A DNA stretch of 64,000 bases, from NCBI GenBank assembly GCA_002104895.1, contig MCFG01000222.1, forward strand, positions 49,711 through 113,710, in the 5' to 3' direction. Made by a program: the position numbers and the translations under genes. The stretch is from Anaeromyces robustus. Its lineage: Eukaryota; Neocallimastigomycota; Neocallimastigomycetes; Neocallimastigales; Neocallimastigaceae. The notes beneath the pieces were generated by a model, which did not search any database, was not told the DNA's origin, and saw only the letters and a list, made by a program, of their open reading frames with translations. Below are positions 11,861 to 23,542 of this stretch, piece after piece. Every line of letters begins with the position of its first letter. Within the stretch, counting starts at the first letter, position 1.

Positions 11861-12266
11861 ATACTTAATAAATAAAAATAATAAATGTAAATAATTCAAA
11901 TTAATTACTATTAATTTGAATTAATAATTTTAGTTCACTAAATTTAGTGATAGTTTATATCTTAATATTAAATAAGATTTATTAGAATAGTTTTAAATAA
12001 AAATACATTATAATTAAATAGAGAAAATATATTATTAGTTTATTGAAGAAAATTTAAATAGAAATATATTATAACTAAATAAGAAAATATATTAGAATGT
12101 AATTAGGAAAAAATATAAATAGAAGATATTTTTACAAAAAAAATCGATTTTTATAATAGTTTAAAAAATAAAATTTAATAAAATTTTATAATTAAAAAAC
12201 TAAATTTCTTTTAAAACAATTTATTTTTATTATAATATTCATTATTTTAAAGAGATAATATTTATC

Positions 12267-12593
12267 ATGATTGGATTCTCTAAATTATTAATACAAATCT
12301 CTTTGTTCATTGTATGCTTTTTTGAGTTTGCATTAGCAGGTACTGGTGACAATTATAGTGGTGTTCAACCATGCAGCTCAACCAATTATTGGAAAGCTCG
12401 TCAATCAAATAAATGTTATGATGTTGAAATGTCTTGTAATGATCCCAATTTCTGCTCAGTATGGTCATGGTCAGGTTCAGCAACACTTCAGAAAACTAAC
12501 AAAGGATGTAGAATTTGTAATACCAACCCATATAGTTGGTTATACATATGTTTAAGTAATTATTACAGTGGTTGTGGTGGTCGTATAAATTAA
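12267..12593 (+). CDS. small secreted cysteine-rich protein (108 aa)
   Basis: 108 aa. A strong signal peptide (residues 1-24, ending FALA before G25) is followed by a mature chain of about 84 residues. The mature chain has eight cysteines and many Asn, Ser, Trp and Tyr residues (SVWSWSGS, NPYSWLYIC, YYSGCGG). There is no transmembrane segment, no dockerin and no intron. Codon use is less A/T-saturated than the surrounding DNA, as expected of a real gene, and the frame is intact. Eight cysteines in a short secreted protein suggest four disulfides, as in effector-like or hydrophobin-sized proteins, but the spacing does not match hydrophobins (no Cys doublets). Family unrecognised. It lies about 400 bp downstream of repeat R1. 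Confidence 0.75.
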   Translation: MIGFSKLLIQISLFIVCFFEFALAGTGDNYSGVQPCSSTNYWKARQSNKCYDVEMSCNDPNFCSVWSWSGSATLQKTNKGCRICNTNPYSWLYICLSNYYSGCGGRIN

Positions 12594-13522
12594 AATAATG
12601 TAATATTATTTTAAATTGTTTTTAATTATAGATATTATTATTAATATTAATAATTATTATATATTAAAATATTAATTAATATATATTTATAATTATAATA
12701 ACAAATATTAATAAAATTAAAATACATACATATACATATATATATATTATTAAAATTACATTTTCATTATATATAGATTATTCTATATATTATTTTAATA
12801 TTATTTATAATAAAAATAAAGTTAAATCAATCAGTATATATAGAATATATAATAATATAATATATATAATTAAATTACTTAGTAATTATAAATATGATAT
12901 TTAAAGAAATAAATATAATATATATGTATACATTTAAATATAAAAAATTTATATATTTCATTTATTAAAAAAAAATAGTACTTTTTTTATTTACTCTTTT
13001 CTTTTTCAGTTTAACTTTAAACTTTAAAAAGAACAAGAGATGATGTGATTACAAAAATAAAAAATTAACAATTAAATAAAATAAAATAAAATAAATAAAT
13101 AAATAAATAGATAAAATGCAAATAAAAGAATACAAATAAATAAAATTAATCAATAAATAATTAAATAATTAAATACTAAATAATATGAAAAATAAAAATA
13201 TGAAAAATAAAAAATATGAAAAATTTAATAAATTATTTTTATAAATTATTTTAATAAATTATTTAAATTATTTCAATCATTAATTTTAAATATTAAATTT
13301 TAAATCATTATATAATAATAATAATAATAATTAATAATAATAAATATAAAAAAAGTTTTTTAATCGATAAAATATATAAATTTTAAACTTATCAATAAAA
13401 GAAATTGTAGTTAAAAGTAAAAAAAAAAAAAGTAATAAAAATAAAGGGTTAAGTTTAAATGCTTTATTAACGTTTCTTTTTTGTGTATTGGGAGTTTATA
13501 TGAGTTAAAAAAAAATAAGTAA

Positions 13523-13561
<39 letters not shown>

Positions 13562-14019
13562 AATTTAAGTTGTGAAGAATATTTACCCATTTATGAATAA
13601 AAAAATAAAATAATAATATAATAAAATATAAAAATCATATACAAATAAAATAAGTTCAGAATAATTATTTTTTTAATTCATATATTTTATTCTAATTTTT
13701 TTAATATTGTTATTTTATTCATTATTAATTACTACAACAACAATAACCTAGTATATGTGAATAACTCATATTCATTACAACTAGTAAGAATTAGAATAGA
13801 TTATTATTATTATTGTTATGGCTATTATTGTCTTGATTACCGTTATTATTATTGATGTTGGGATGTTCAAGAAAATTTGGATGATTTATTATTTAAATAA
13901 AAAAAATTAAAAAAATAATGGATATTTTCCACGACAATAGTAATCATCATCATATATTTCTTGACGTGTAATCAATTATTATAATGTATTTATAAATATT
14001 TTGTATTGTTTTAAAATAA
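12594..14019. other. intergenic with a faint coding relic
   Basis: Mostly microsatellite and A/T tracts. About 13447-13515 resembles 1327-1395 (dispersed repeat). About 13740-13975 is less A/T-saturated, and its minus strand gives Asn-rich stretches (PNINNNNGNQDNN) between stops. This may be a decayed low-complexity coding region, but I cannot assign it. Confidence 0.35.
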
Positions 14020-14910
14020 ATCAATAAAAAAGTATTCTTATTTTTTTTTTTAAAAAAAATTCATTTTTTTTCTTTAAAATCAAAGAACTAATTCTTATTG
14101 GTTCTTTAAATTACAGATGATTCTTTAAATTAAAAAAAATTTATATAATAAAGTTAAAAAAAATTTATTAAAAATAATTTTTTATAAATATACAAAATTA
14201 TATTAAAAAAAAAATTTTTTTTTTCTTTCCCAAAAACCATGTGCATTTTTTTATTTTATATGAACTTAATTTATGAAAGAATGATGAAATATTTAAAATA
14301 GATTATAATTCTTTTTATTTATCATATACCAAAAATGATTTGTTTATAATAAAGTAATGGAAGTAATTTAATTAGTAAAAAATAATGATAAAAATATCAT
14401 CAAATTTATTATATTTAAAGTGTTTTAATAAAAGAATTATAATGTTTTTTTTTCCTTCATCTATTTCTTTGTTATTATTTTATTATTTGTTTTTATTATT
14501 GTTTATTATGTTATCATTTTTTATTTTTTATTTTATTTATTATTTATTTTTGTTATTTATTTTGTTACGGCTGTTGTCATTTATTGATTATTATTCCTAT
14601 TATTTTTTTTAAATTAAAATTTCTTTTATTAAATTTTTTAAAAATATTTAATTATTTAAATCTTGATTCGTAGAAAATTAATTAAAAATTTTATTTAATA
14701 AATGATTAATTAATCATTAGTATATTATATTTTTTTTTCCATTGTTACTTACAATTTTTTAAAATTGATGTTGTTATTGTTCTAAATAATAATAAATAAA
14801 TATATTTCTGTTATTATATTTTTTACTATTTTTTAATCTTAGAATAATTTGTGAACATTCTTTTGATACAAATTTCAAAAAAGTAAAGCGAAATTATTAA
14901 AGGATTAGGA
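14020..14910. repeat. dispersed repeat R2
   Basis: Second copy of R1/R3. It lacks about 450 bp present in R1 after the first 50 bp, and has neither the SINE-like nor the MITE insertion. It is therefore an empty site for the R3 MITE and, less cleanly, for the R1 insertion. It ends with the same AAAGGATTA-containing tail as R1. Confidence 0.8.
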
Positions 14911-15229
14911 ATGTGGCTTAATAACAATAAAATAAAAAAATGATAAAATATCAAATATAAATTTGGAAATAAAACACAAATATTTTATAAAAATAGGCAT
15001 TTGAATGTTATCGAAGACTAACTGAAAAAATATTTTATAAAACAATAACGTTATGTGTTTAAATATTTGGTATTTTAATTAGGATTTATTATTAATAAAT
15101 AAATCTTATCATAACAATACAATAATAAATAAACATTTATTTGAAATGCATTCTTTTTGAACAAAATAATAACAATTTTTTTTATTATTATAAATAATAT
15201 ATACAAAAATTTATTATATTTATTTATAG

Positions 15230-16560
15230 ATTATATGTATTTAATAAATGAATATTGCATTTATTATGTTTAAATAATGATAATTTAAACATTTTTTTTA
15301 AAATGTATTTTTACTATTTTTAAGAAAATATAGATTTATTTTTTGGACAAAATAGGCAAATTAATTTTTGGACAAAATAAACAAATTAGTTTTTATTGGT
15401 CCTTTAAATTAAAGTTTTATAAACTAATTTAAAGGTTTATTAAAAATAATTTTTATTAGAATATGTTGCATTTTGCAATGGCATTTCGCAATACGAAATG
15501 AGGCACATAATAAATAAATTAAAAAATAATTTTTTTTAATACAATTTATGAAAGCCACGTTATAAATAAAATAAATAAAAATAAATAAATAAATGAATAG
15601 AAAAAAGAAACAAACAAACAAACAAACAAATAAATAAATAAAGAAATAAATAAATATTTTATTATTTAATTACAAATTGTATGCCATAAAAAAAAATTAT
15701 TACTTATTAAAATATTAAATAATAAATATTCAATATTATTAAAATATTAAAAAAAATTCAAAAAATACTCAATTATTATTAAAATATTTAAAAGAAAATA
15801 AAAAATATTATTAAATAAAAAATAAATAAAATATTATTAAATAATTTTATATCTTTTATATATTATATTTTTATTTATTTAATTATTTATTTAATTATGG
15901 CCCAATTGCGATACGTAACCCACAAATCTTTATTATGCGCCCTATTGCGAAATACAGCATTGTGAAATGCAACACTCTATTTTTTATTAATACACAAAAT
16001 TTTATTGAAAAAAATTTTTTTTTTTTTACCACAAACCGTATGCATTTTTATTTATAAGAGCTTAATTAGGAAAGATGAAAGAATTATGAAATATTAAAAA
16101 TAGGTTATAATTTTCATATTATATCATAAATAATGATTTATTAATTTGTTTATTTATAATAAAGTAATGGAAGTAATTTAATTAGTGAAAAATAATGATA
16201 TAAATATGAATATCATTAATTTAATAGTGTAAAATATAGGTAACACTATCAAAAAATAAGTAAAAATATCATCAAATTTTTTATATTTAAATTGTTTTAA
16301 TAAAAGCATTATAATATTTTTTTTTTGTCCTTCATCTATTTCTTTGTTATTATTTTATTCTTTGTTTTAATTATTGTTTATTATGTTATCATTTTTTATT
16401 TTTTATTTTATTTTTTATTTATTTTGTTATTTATTTTATTACGGCTGTTGTCGTTTATTGATTATTATTCTTATTATTTTGTTTAAATTAAATATTCATT
16501 TATTATATATTATATATTAAATTTTCTAAAAAAAATTATTATTAAATTTTGTGTTTTTTA
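15230..16560. repeat. dispersed repeat R3
   Basis: Third copy of the R family, interrupted by a 0.52-kb inverted-repeat element at 15459-15980. It contains a short direct repeat of a TTTTTGGACAAAATA word (about 15338 and 15366) not seen in R1/R2. Its far end preserves the uninterrupted ATATTCATTTATTATATATT site into which the R1 insertion went. Confidence 0.8.
15459..15980. mobile_element. MITE with terminal inverted repeats, Mutator-like target duplication
   Basis: About 522 bp between two copies of TTTTTATTA (15450-15458 and 15981-15989). The ends are imperfect inverted repeats of about 50 bp: the left carries GTTGCATTTTGCAATGGCAT and CGCAATA, and the right carries the reverse complements, with both arms closing on ACATAATAAA/GCATAATAAA. 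No transposase frame is present; the interior is A/T tracts and short repeats. R1 and R2 lack the insertion at the same place. Nine-bp duplications are typical of Mutator-like elements, but in DNA this A/T-rich the exact length is uncertain. Confidence 0.7.
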
Positions 16561-16889
16561 AAACAAAAATTTTCATTTATATTATTAATATATATTTTCT
16601 AATATAATAATATACAAGTCAATAGATAATAATTGCAATTATTTTATAAAAGTTATAGTAAAAGAAAACAATAGTAATTGTAATAATTAAATGTATTAAT
16701 AATTAAATTTTTATATATGTTATAACTATATAAAAAAAAAATTATGAAAAATATATAAAGGGTGAAAATTTACAAAGAAAATAAAATAACAAAATAAATC
16801 AGTAAAAAAAAAATCAATTTGATTTCTATATCTATAGTTTTTTACTAACCTCCTACCGTTATTCTAATTGATATTTTCTTCTTTTTAAA

Positions 16890-17141
16890 ATGAGATCTAA
16901 GAATATTTTATGTTTACTCCCTAAAACAATTATTGAATTATTGTTAGTTATCTTATTATTGTCAAGTAATATAACTCTTATATTAGGTAAAGGTTATAAA
17001 TATAAGTGTAAAAAAATAGATGATGGAACAATATGGTATGGACGTGATTGTTTTAGCACATTTCAAAGTTGTGATAATGATAGAAGAGGTTTAGATACAG
17101 GGGTATTCGTTTGTGACTGCATGGTTACATATGATTGCTAA
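16890..17141 (+). CDS. small secreted cysteine-rich protein (83 aa)
   Basis: 83 aa. A basic start (MRSK) and a hydrophobic core (about residues 12-31) end near ILG, giving a signal peptide of about 33 residues. The mature peptide of about 50 residues has six cysteines (KYKC, RDC, QSC, VCDC, YDC, the last as final residue), consistent with three disulfides. No introns, no membrane anchor. The frame is intact and moderately G+C-rich compared with its flanks. Six-cysteine peptides of this size include many secreted effectors and antimicrobial-type peptides; the spacing matches nothing I can name. It lies about 330 bp past repeat R3, much as the 12267 gene follows R1, but the two proteins are not visibly related. 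Confidence 0.65.
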   Translation: MRSKNILCLLPKTIIELLLVILLLSSNITLILGKGYKYKCKKIDDGTIWYGRDCFSTFQSCDNDRRGLDTGVFVCDCMVTYDC

Positions 17142-17989
17142 CTGAGTTCCCTTAGATAATTTAAGCATATAAGATTAATATTAAAAAACTGTTTTAAAAT
17201 GTTCTAAATGTTCTAAAGCCTGCCCTTTAAGACCGTGAAATAAAAAATAAAAAAAAGAATAAATAAATAAATAAATAAATAAGATTTAAAATAAAATAGA
17301 AATAAATATAAATAAGATAGGATTTAAAAAAAAAAGAAATAAAAATATATAAATAAAAAAGAATAAACGAATAAAAACAAATAAATAAAAATAAGTAAAT
17401 AAAATAAAATGAAATAAAATAAAATAAAATAAAATAAAATAAAATAAAATAAAATAAACGAATAAAAATAAATAAATAAATTTAAAATGTATAATAAAAC
17501 TTAATTATGATAATTTTTTTTTGTTTTTTAATTTTTATTTTAATAATTATTAGTTATTATTATAGTTTGTAAGAATTATAAATTATAATAATAATTTGTT
17601 GTTGTTTAATTAATTCATTTAATTTAGTATCTTCTTATCTTATTTTTATTATAGATATTTCTTCTTTGTTATATTATATTATACCATAAATAGAAAGAAG
17701 TGAAACTTATATATCGATAATTACTGAAATTACTTTAATTTCTCAATTTATTCCGTTATATTTTAAATAAAAGTATAAATATAATAAAAGAAAAAAAAAG
17801 TCTATCAAAAATATAAAGATATTACAATTAATAAACCACTAAGAAGTATATTTTCTTCCTAATTCTAATATCTTATATATATATATATTTATTGGTGGAA
17901 GAGAATCGTGTATAATTAATAATGCCAACAATTGTCCATATAAAAAGAAATGGAAAATTTTGTATAAATGTCAAATCAAAATTTGAGTT
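17142..17989. other. intergenic, A+T-rich tandem repeats
   Basis: AAATAAAATA-type tandem repeats (about 17230-17480), then A/T-rich sequence with no gene. Confidence 0.5.
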
Positions 17990-18178
17990 TATACAGATAT
18001 ATTGTTCTTGTTACGATCCGCGACTTTATTGAATGACATTATGCTTATTGCTTGTAAAAGACAGCATATATTGTTCAATAAATTTAAAACTAACCTTTCA
18101 ACTTGTGTCGATGCTGATAACACAATAGGACATCCTAGTAGGGGAAATACCGATCCGTCAGGTGTCGGGTAGATCAAT
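17990..18178 (+). mobile_element. SINE-like retroelement, copy 3 (diverged)
   Basis: Plus-strand orientation. It aligns with the minus strands of 11163-11562 and 29083-29456 over the 5' half. The peptide reads LLRSATLLNDIM, later NLSTCVDADNTIG, matching the reading frame of the other copies. The match starts at the same 5' position (a CAGAT word), while the 3' half is diverged and no clear tail is seen. Immediately downstream (18185-18210) is a 10-bp hairpin, then the LINE RT relic. Confidence 0.6.
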
Positions 18179-18337
18179 TTTACCTTAATTCACATATTGA
18201 TGAATTAAGGGTTTGTATGTATTTATTGTTTTTTTTTATATTATCATTAATATTTTTTAAATAAAAAATAAACTTCTATCAGGTCAAAAAAAATTTTTTT
18301 AGTTCTATTTCATACCCTCAATAATCATCATTATTTT

Positions 18338-19062
18338 ATGATGATTATTCTAGGTTTTTATTCTAACGCTTTAATTTCTAAAGAATTTATATCTTCCTCT
18401 AAAGCTTGTGTTAAAATCAATAGTATATCTTCTGATTCTTTTAGGGTTAATGAAAATGTTCGACAAGGTTTCCCACTATTATCTCCTACTTTATTTAATC
18501 TTTTCATAAATGACATATTTAATAATATTAAAAAATAAGGTATAAGTATTGAAAATGAATTTTGTTGTGATAGTATGTTTGTAGATAATATTATTCTTTG
18601 TGTTCTTAATAAACTTCTCCGCTTTGTTAGTAAATGGATTAAAGGTAATGATATGAATTTGGGAATTAATAAATATGCTACAAAAGTTGTTAGACCTGAC
18701 AAAATCTAAATTCCTTAATAGAAAAGACTCAATTTTTTATCTATCTGGTTTTGAAATTTCTAAAACTGATTGTTATCCTTATTTAGGTATTCCTATTCAC
18801 AAGTCCCTTTATCTTTCAATTTATTTATTACGTAATCAAGTTCAAAACCAATAAAGCCTTATTATCAATTCAAGGGTTTCTTAAGAATGATTTAATTCAT
18901 ATGCCTCTTAAAAGAACTTTATTCTCAGCTAAGGTCATCGGACAAGTTTTTTTATTATGCATATTTACTTGGATTTAATAAAGTTAGAATTAATTCAATT
19001 CAAACTATTATTAATAAAGGTTTTTCTTGGATATAAAATTTTTCAAAACCTAATAGTAATAT
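18338..19062 (+). pseudogene. LINE (non-LTR) reverse transcriptase relic
   Basis: The frame at 18338-18538 ends in RQGFPLLSPTLFNLFINDIF, the non-LTR RT signature GxPLSPxLFNLxxxD. About 20 residues later, past a stop, FVDNIILC occupies the place of the catalytic [YF]ADD box. WIKGNDMNLGINKYATK and LSGFEISKTDCYPYLGIPI follow, as in LINE RT palm and thumb. The series ends with FLKNDLIHMPLKRTLFSAK and NKGFSWI near 19040. Several stops and frameshifts, and the loss of one catalytic Asp, make it inactive. Endonuclease and N-terminal parts are absent. Confidence 0.8.
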
Positions 19063-19634
19063 ACATAAAATTATTATTTATAATTAAAAAAAAAAAAAAT
19101 AAAAAAAAAATATAAATATTTATCTAACCAGTTTTAATAGGAATTTTCTATTAAATAAATAAAAAAATGTTTTAGTATAGATATAATAATAAATATATAA
19201 ATATAGACTCAATAAGTATTATAGATACAATATTTATATAGTTTATTTAAATAATAAATAAATAGAAGTATATTAGTAAGAAATAAAATAAAAATAAAAA
19301 GTCTAAATAAAATAAAAAGTCTAAATGCACAAGATAATGAAGGAAACCTGTTTTTGATTTACTATTGAAAAAATATGAAAAAAATATGAAAAAAAATATA
19401 TATATATATATATATATATAAATATAAAAAAATAAATATGAAAATAAATAAATAAACACAAAATAATAATATAAAAAAAGGAATATTTTTATATAATGAG
19501 TTGTTCTAAATTCAAAAAATCTAAACAAATCTAAGAAGAATTGAAGATATATAATAAATAAATAAATAAATAAAAAATATATATGAATAAGTAAAAATAA
19601 CTTTTTTTTTTTTTATTAATTATTAAAATATTAA

Positions 19635-19675
<41 letters not shown>

Positions 19676-20050
19676 CAAAAAAGAATATTCATTATAAAAA
19701 AAAAACAACAAAAGAATATTCAATATTATTAAATAAAAAAATTAAAAAAATATATATAAAATTATTAAAATATTAAATAAAAAAGTATTCAAAAAAATCT
19801 TCAAAGTTATTAAAGTATATAAATATTAAATATTTTATATCAAACTACAAAAAATAAATTTTATAAATATTAAAAAAAAAAAAAAAAAAATCATCTTTAA
19901 AAAATATATAAAATAAAAGAATTTTTTTATATTTTTAACAAAAAAATAATGAAATAAGCAAAATTCACAATTTTAAATAATAATATTTATATATTATCTT
20001 GATTAATTATTTTAAATTTTTTTATATTATTTAAAATTTATATGAATGTT
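19063..20050. other. intergenic with A-tracts
   Basis: A (TA)n run near 19395-19420, a poly(A) run at about 19637-19673 and further A-tracts. No gene is seen. The poly(A) run might be a retroelement tail, but nothing recognisable precedes it. Confidence 0.5.
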
Positions 20051-20095
20051 TAAAATGCAAGCGAAGTAATAAGTGATATTGTTGATGTTTTATTT

Positions 20096-20626
20096 ATGGA
20101 ATTTCCAGAAAATAATAAAACTAAAAGATATATTCATAATCATTGTATATATGATGACAAAAATAATAAAATAATAAATTGTGAAAATTATATTGGTGGA
20201 TATAATAATGATTATATAATTGATTTAAGTTGTACAAATGATTCTGAATGTTTTTATAATAAATGTATTGATAATTATTGCGTTTTTAATGAAGAACCAT
20301 CTTCAACTCATTGTGATTATGTTCATAAAGGATTTGCTATGTTTCAATATACATTTTTACATTGTGGTAAGACATATGAGGACAGATGTAAACATAATTA
20401 TGAATGTTCTTCTTATAGTTGTTATAAAGGAATATGTAGTCCTGATTTTTATGTTATTTCGGATTCTACTAGTTTAAGAAAAACAATAGAAACTTTTTTT
20501 TTCTTTATAATAATTATTGCTTTATTATTTATTTGTTTGTGTTTTTATCTTTTTAGAATAGAACATAAAGATAAACTTAAACGTAAACAACAATATAACA
20601 ATTTAGAAAACGATACAAAAAAATAA
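20096..20626 (+). CDS. Cys-rich single-pass membrane protein, N-terminus incomplete
   Basis: 176 aa from the first ATG. The open frame extends upstream to 20054, and the extra residues (SEVISDIVDVLF) continue the homology to the genes at 3094 and 5253, so this ATG may not be the true start. It retains the core CTNDSECFYNKCIDNYCVFN, HCGKTY, a second Cys cluster (DRCKHNYECSSYSC), a transmembrane helix at about 136-158 and a charged Lys/Asn tail. There is no signal peptide, so either an upstream exon supplies it or the gene is a 5' truncation. I see no convincing splice acceptor. The intact 3' half argues for recent function. Closest relative in the window is the fragment at 6718-7194. Confidence 0.6.
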   Translation: MEFPENNKTKRYIHNHCIYDDKNNKIINCENYIGGYNNDYIIDLSCTNDSECFYNKCIDNYCVFNEEPSSTHCDYVHKGFAMFQYTFLHCGKTYEDRCKHNYECSSYSCYKGICSPDFYVISDSTSLRKTIETFFFFIIIIALLFICLCFYLFRIEHKDKLKRKQQYNNLENDTKK

Positions 20627-20699
20627 ATTATAGTATTATGTTATTCATTTAATAATTTTAAAATTACAATAAAAGATAAATTTTTAACTTATTTCTCTT

Positions 20700-20915
20700 G
20701 AAAATTTTGTTTAAAAAAAATTAATTATACTTGGTTGAAGATATTCTTTATATTGAGGAAATTGACTATAAATTGGATAATATTTTGATGGATTTGGATT
20801 CATTATAAAAAGTTTGACATAATTCTGATTTAATACTTGCACATTTTTCTTTATAATTACTTAAAGTAATTGAAGTCATGCAATTATTACTAATTTCAGA
20901 ATTTTAGAAATAATT
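20700..20915 (-). pseudogene. unrecognised secreted-type coding relic
   Basis: The minus strand reads NNCMTSITLSNYKEKCASIK, SELCQTFY, then after a frameshift NPNPSKYYPIYSQFPQYKEY. Spaced cysteines and Pro/Tyr-rich content look like real coding sequence, with more G+C than the flanks. The frame is broken, and its upstream side is cut by the large AAT array. Family not recognised. Confidence 0.4.
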
Positions 20916-20962
20916 TAATAGTAATATATTATTTGTTGTATTAAATATGAAGTATTAATTAA

Positions 20963-21223
<261 letters not shown>

Positions 21224-21541
21224 GAAAAGTAATAATAATTATTTAATATAAATGTTGACTGTAATAGTTTTTTACTTGACTTTTTTTATTTATGTAATAT
21301 ACATCATTCAATATAAGTAAATTATCCATTTTAATTTAATTTAATTTAATTTATTTATAATGAATATAATATAAAATATAAAATAAACTAATTTATGTTT
21401 TTATTTTATTGTTAATAATTAATATGAAATTGTATAAATTGATTTATTATTAAAAAATTTTTTTTTTAAAATAGTTAAAATATATAAAATATTATAACAA
21501 TTAATAATAATAATATTTTTTTTGTTTAATTTATAATTAAT

Positions 21542-23060
21542 ATGAATTATCTTGAATATTATAAACATAAAGAAAATTTAAATGTAATAAAATATCTTAA
21601 ACAGTATAATTTGTATAATGAAGGTAATTTTAAATCTGAAGAAATTAAAAGATTAATTTGTTTAATAATTAAAAATCTTAGATTAACTAAATTAAAAAGA
21701 CAAGAAATCTTGGAATCAGTATTAAAAGAATTATTTGAAAATTATAGGTATGATAGAGATTATGAAGTTAAAAATTTTTTTAAAATATAATAATAGCATT
21801 ATTTTAAAGTTACTTTTATATTAAAATAAAATAAAATAAAATTTTCAAAAAAAAGAATTTGAATTATTATTAATTAAAGAAAAAGAAGATATTTATATTA
21901 AAATAAAATAAAATAAAATTTTCAAAAAAAAGAATTTGAATTATTATTAATTAAAGAAAAAGAAGATATTTATATTAAAATAAAATAAAATAAAATTTTC
22001 AAAAAAAAGAATTTGAATTATTATTAATTAAAGAAAAAGAAGATATTTATATTAAAATAAAATAAAATAAAATTTTCAAAAAAAAGAATTTGAATTATTA
22101 TTAATTAAAGAAAAAGAAGATATTTATATTAAAATAAAATAAAATAAAATTTTCAAAAAAAAGAATTTGAATTATTATTAATTAAAGAAAAAGAAGATAA
22201 ATGTAATTCTGTGATTTAATTTAATGTAATTGAAGGATATGACTATTATGATGAAAATAGTACTGATAAATATAACGTTCGAAGAATAGTTAATCCTTTA
22301 TTTATAGCTTTTTACCATAATTGTAAAGATATAATAGATATATTAGTTAATAAATATGGTGCTTATATTTATATAAAAGATAATGAAAATTATTACATAT
22401 AGGTGCTATGAGAAGTAATCTTAATAAACCACTATTACTAATTAGTAAAGAATAAAATATTGATATACAAAATAATAAGGGTGAAACGCCATTACATAAA
22501 GCTTATATACAATATAGATATTGCAAAAAATATATAATAGATAAATTATTAAAACGTGGAGCAAATATAAATGCGAAAGATAATGAAGGTAATACACCAT
22601 TAATAAATTTATCTTGAAGTACGCTTAATGAAGAAAATGTAATATTTTTAATAAACCAAATAATAAAGGAGAAACTCCTTTAATAATAGCATGTAAATAT
22701 GGAAATGAAAAAGTAGTAAAAGTATTGGTTGATTATGGTGCAGATATTAATAAACAAGATAATGAAGGATATACACCAATTTTTATTGCTTGTAGATTTT
22801 CTAGAACAGGAATAAATATAATAGATTATTTAGTTAGTAAAAAAGCAGATTTAAATATACCAAATAATGAAAGTAAAACACCTATATTTGAATTATGTCT
22901 TTTTAAAAGTGAATATATAGTTAATGCTTTTATTGAAAATGGAGTAAAAATAAATATAATAAATAATAATGGTGATACACCATTAAAAATGGGATATTTA
23001 TATAATAAATATGTAATAAATTGTTTAATTGATCATAGTGCAAAATATTATATAGAGTAG
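21542..23060 (+). pseudogene. ankyrin-repeat protein gene, degenerate
   Basis: It begins with an 82-codon frame (MNYLEYYKHKENLNVIKYLK...), the helical N-terminal type that precedes ankyrin arrays. A 77-bp tandem repeat then breaks the frame (21814-22197). Ankyrin repeats resume in changing frames: NPLFIAFYHNCKDIIDILV near 22290, NKGETPLHKAY near 22460, GANINAKDNEGNTPL near 22560, GETPLIIACKYGNEKVVKVL near 22670. A clean 111-codon run (22725-23060) follows with GADINKQDNEGYTPIFIACR and two further repeats to a TAG. At least five frame disruptions are needed, so a full-length protein is unlikely. Ankyrin repeats mediate protein-protein binding in the cytosol. A partial product from the ATG at 22725 is possible. 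Confidence 0.8.
21814..22197. repeat. 77-bp tandem repeat, 5 copies
   Basis: Five near-identical 77-bp units; the TATATTA landmark recurs at 21823, 21900, 21977, 22054 and 22131. One unit encodes an ankyrin-like helix (KKEFELLLIKEKED). As 77 is not a multiple of three, each extra copy shifts the frame, so the expansion itself inactivated the gene or followed inactivation. Confidence 0.95.
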
Positions 23061-23094
23061 AGTAAGGTATTATTAATTATTTATTTTGTAATAT

Positions 23095-23193
23095 TAATAT
23101 TTTACAAAATATTACATTGAGTAAAGTATTAATTATTTATTTTATACTATAATAATTAATACTTTACTCAATATAATATTTTGTAAAATATTA
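23095..23193. repeat. long palindrome after ankyrin pseudogene
   Basis: Arms of about 41 bp (23095-23136 and about 23151-23193) are near-perfect reverse complements, with a loop of about 14 nt. It lies 35 bp past the terminal TAG at 23060. A third partial copy of the arm (about 23062-23095) precedes it. Confidence 0.75.
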
Positions 23194-23339
23194 AATTATT
23201 TTTTTTATTCTATTAATATTTTAAAAAATATTAAAATGTTTATAAAATGAATTTTTTTCTTTTAAAAAATCAATATTAAAAAATATTTATTAAAATGAAT
23301 AGTATTAAATATTTTATATCATTATTAATATATTGTAAT

Positions 23340-23462
23340 AAAAATTTATTATATGTCCGTAAAAAAAATTTATTATGTCCATAATAAAAATTTATTATAT
23401 GTCCATAAAAAAAATATATTATATCCATAATAAAATTTTATTATATGTCCATAATAAATTTT
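23340..23462. repeat. tandem TTTATTATATGTCCATAA-type repeat
   Basis: Four to five degenerate units of about 25-30 bp built on TTTATTATATGTCCATAA, directly upstream of the PDDEXK gene. A TTTA run (23490-23530) follows. They encode the spurious N-terminal extension of that ORF and more likely lie in its promoter or leader. Confidence 0.75.
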
Positions 23463-23542
23463 TTTTATTATTATTTTCTGTTTTCCTGTTTATTTATTTA
23501 TTTATTTATTTATTTATTTGTTTATTTGTTTTAGATCTGAAA

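Noticed and set aside
23375-23542. 56-residue N-terminal extension of the PDDEXK protein
   Set aside because: Encoded by ATGTCCATAA tandem repeats and TTTA units; family homology starts just after the ATG at 23543.
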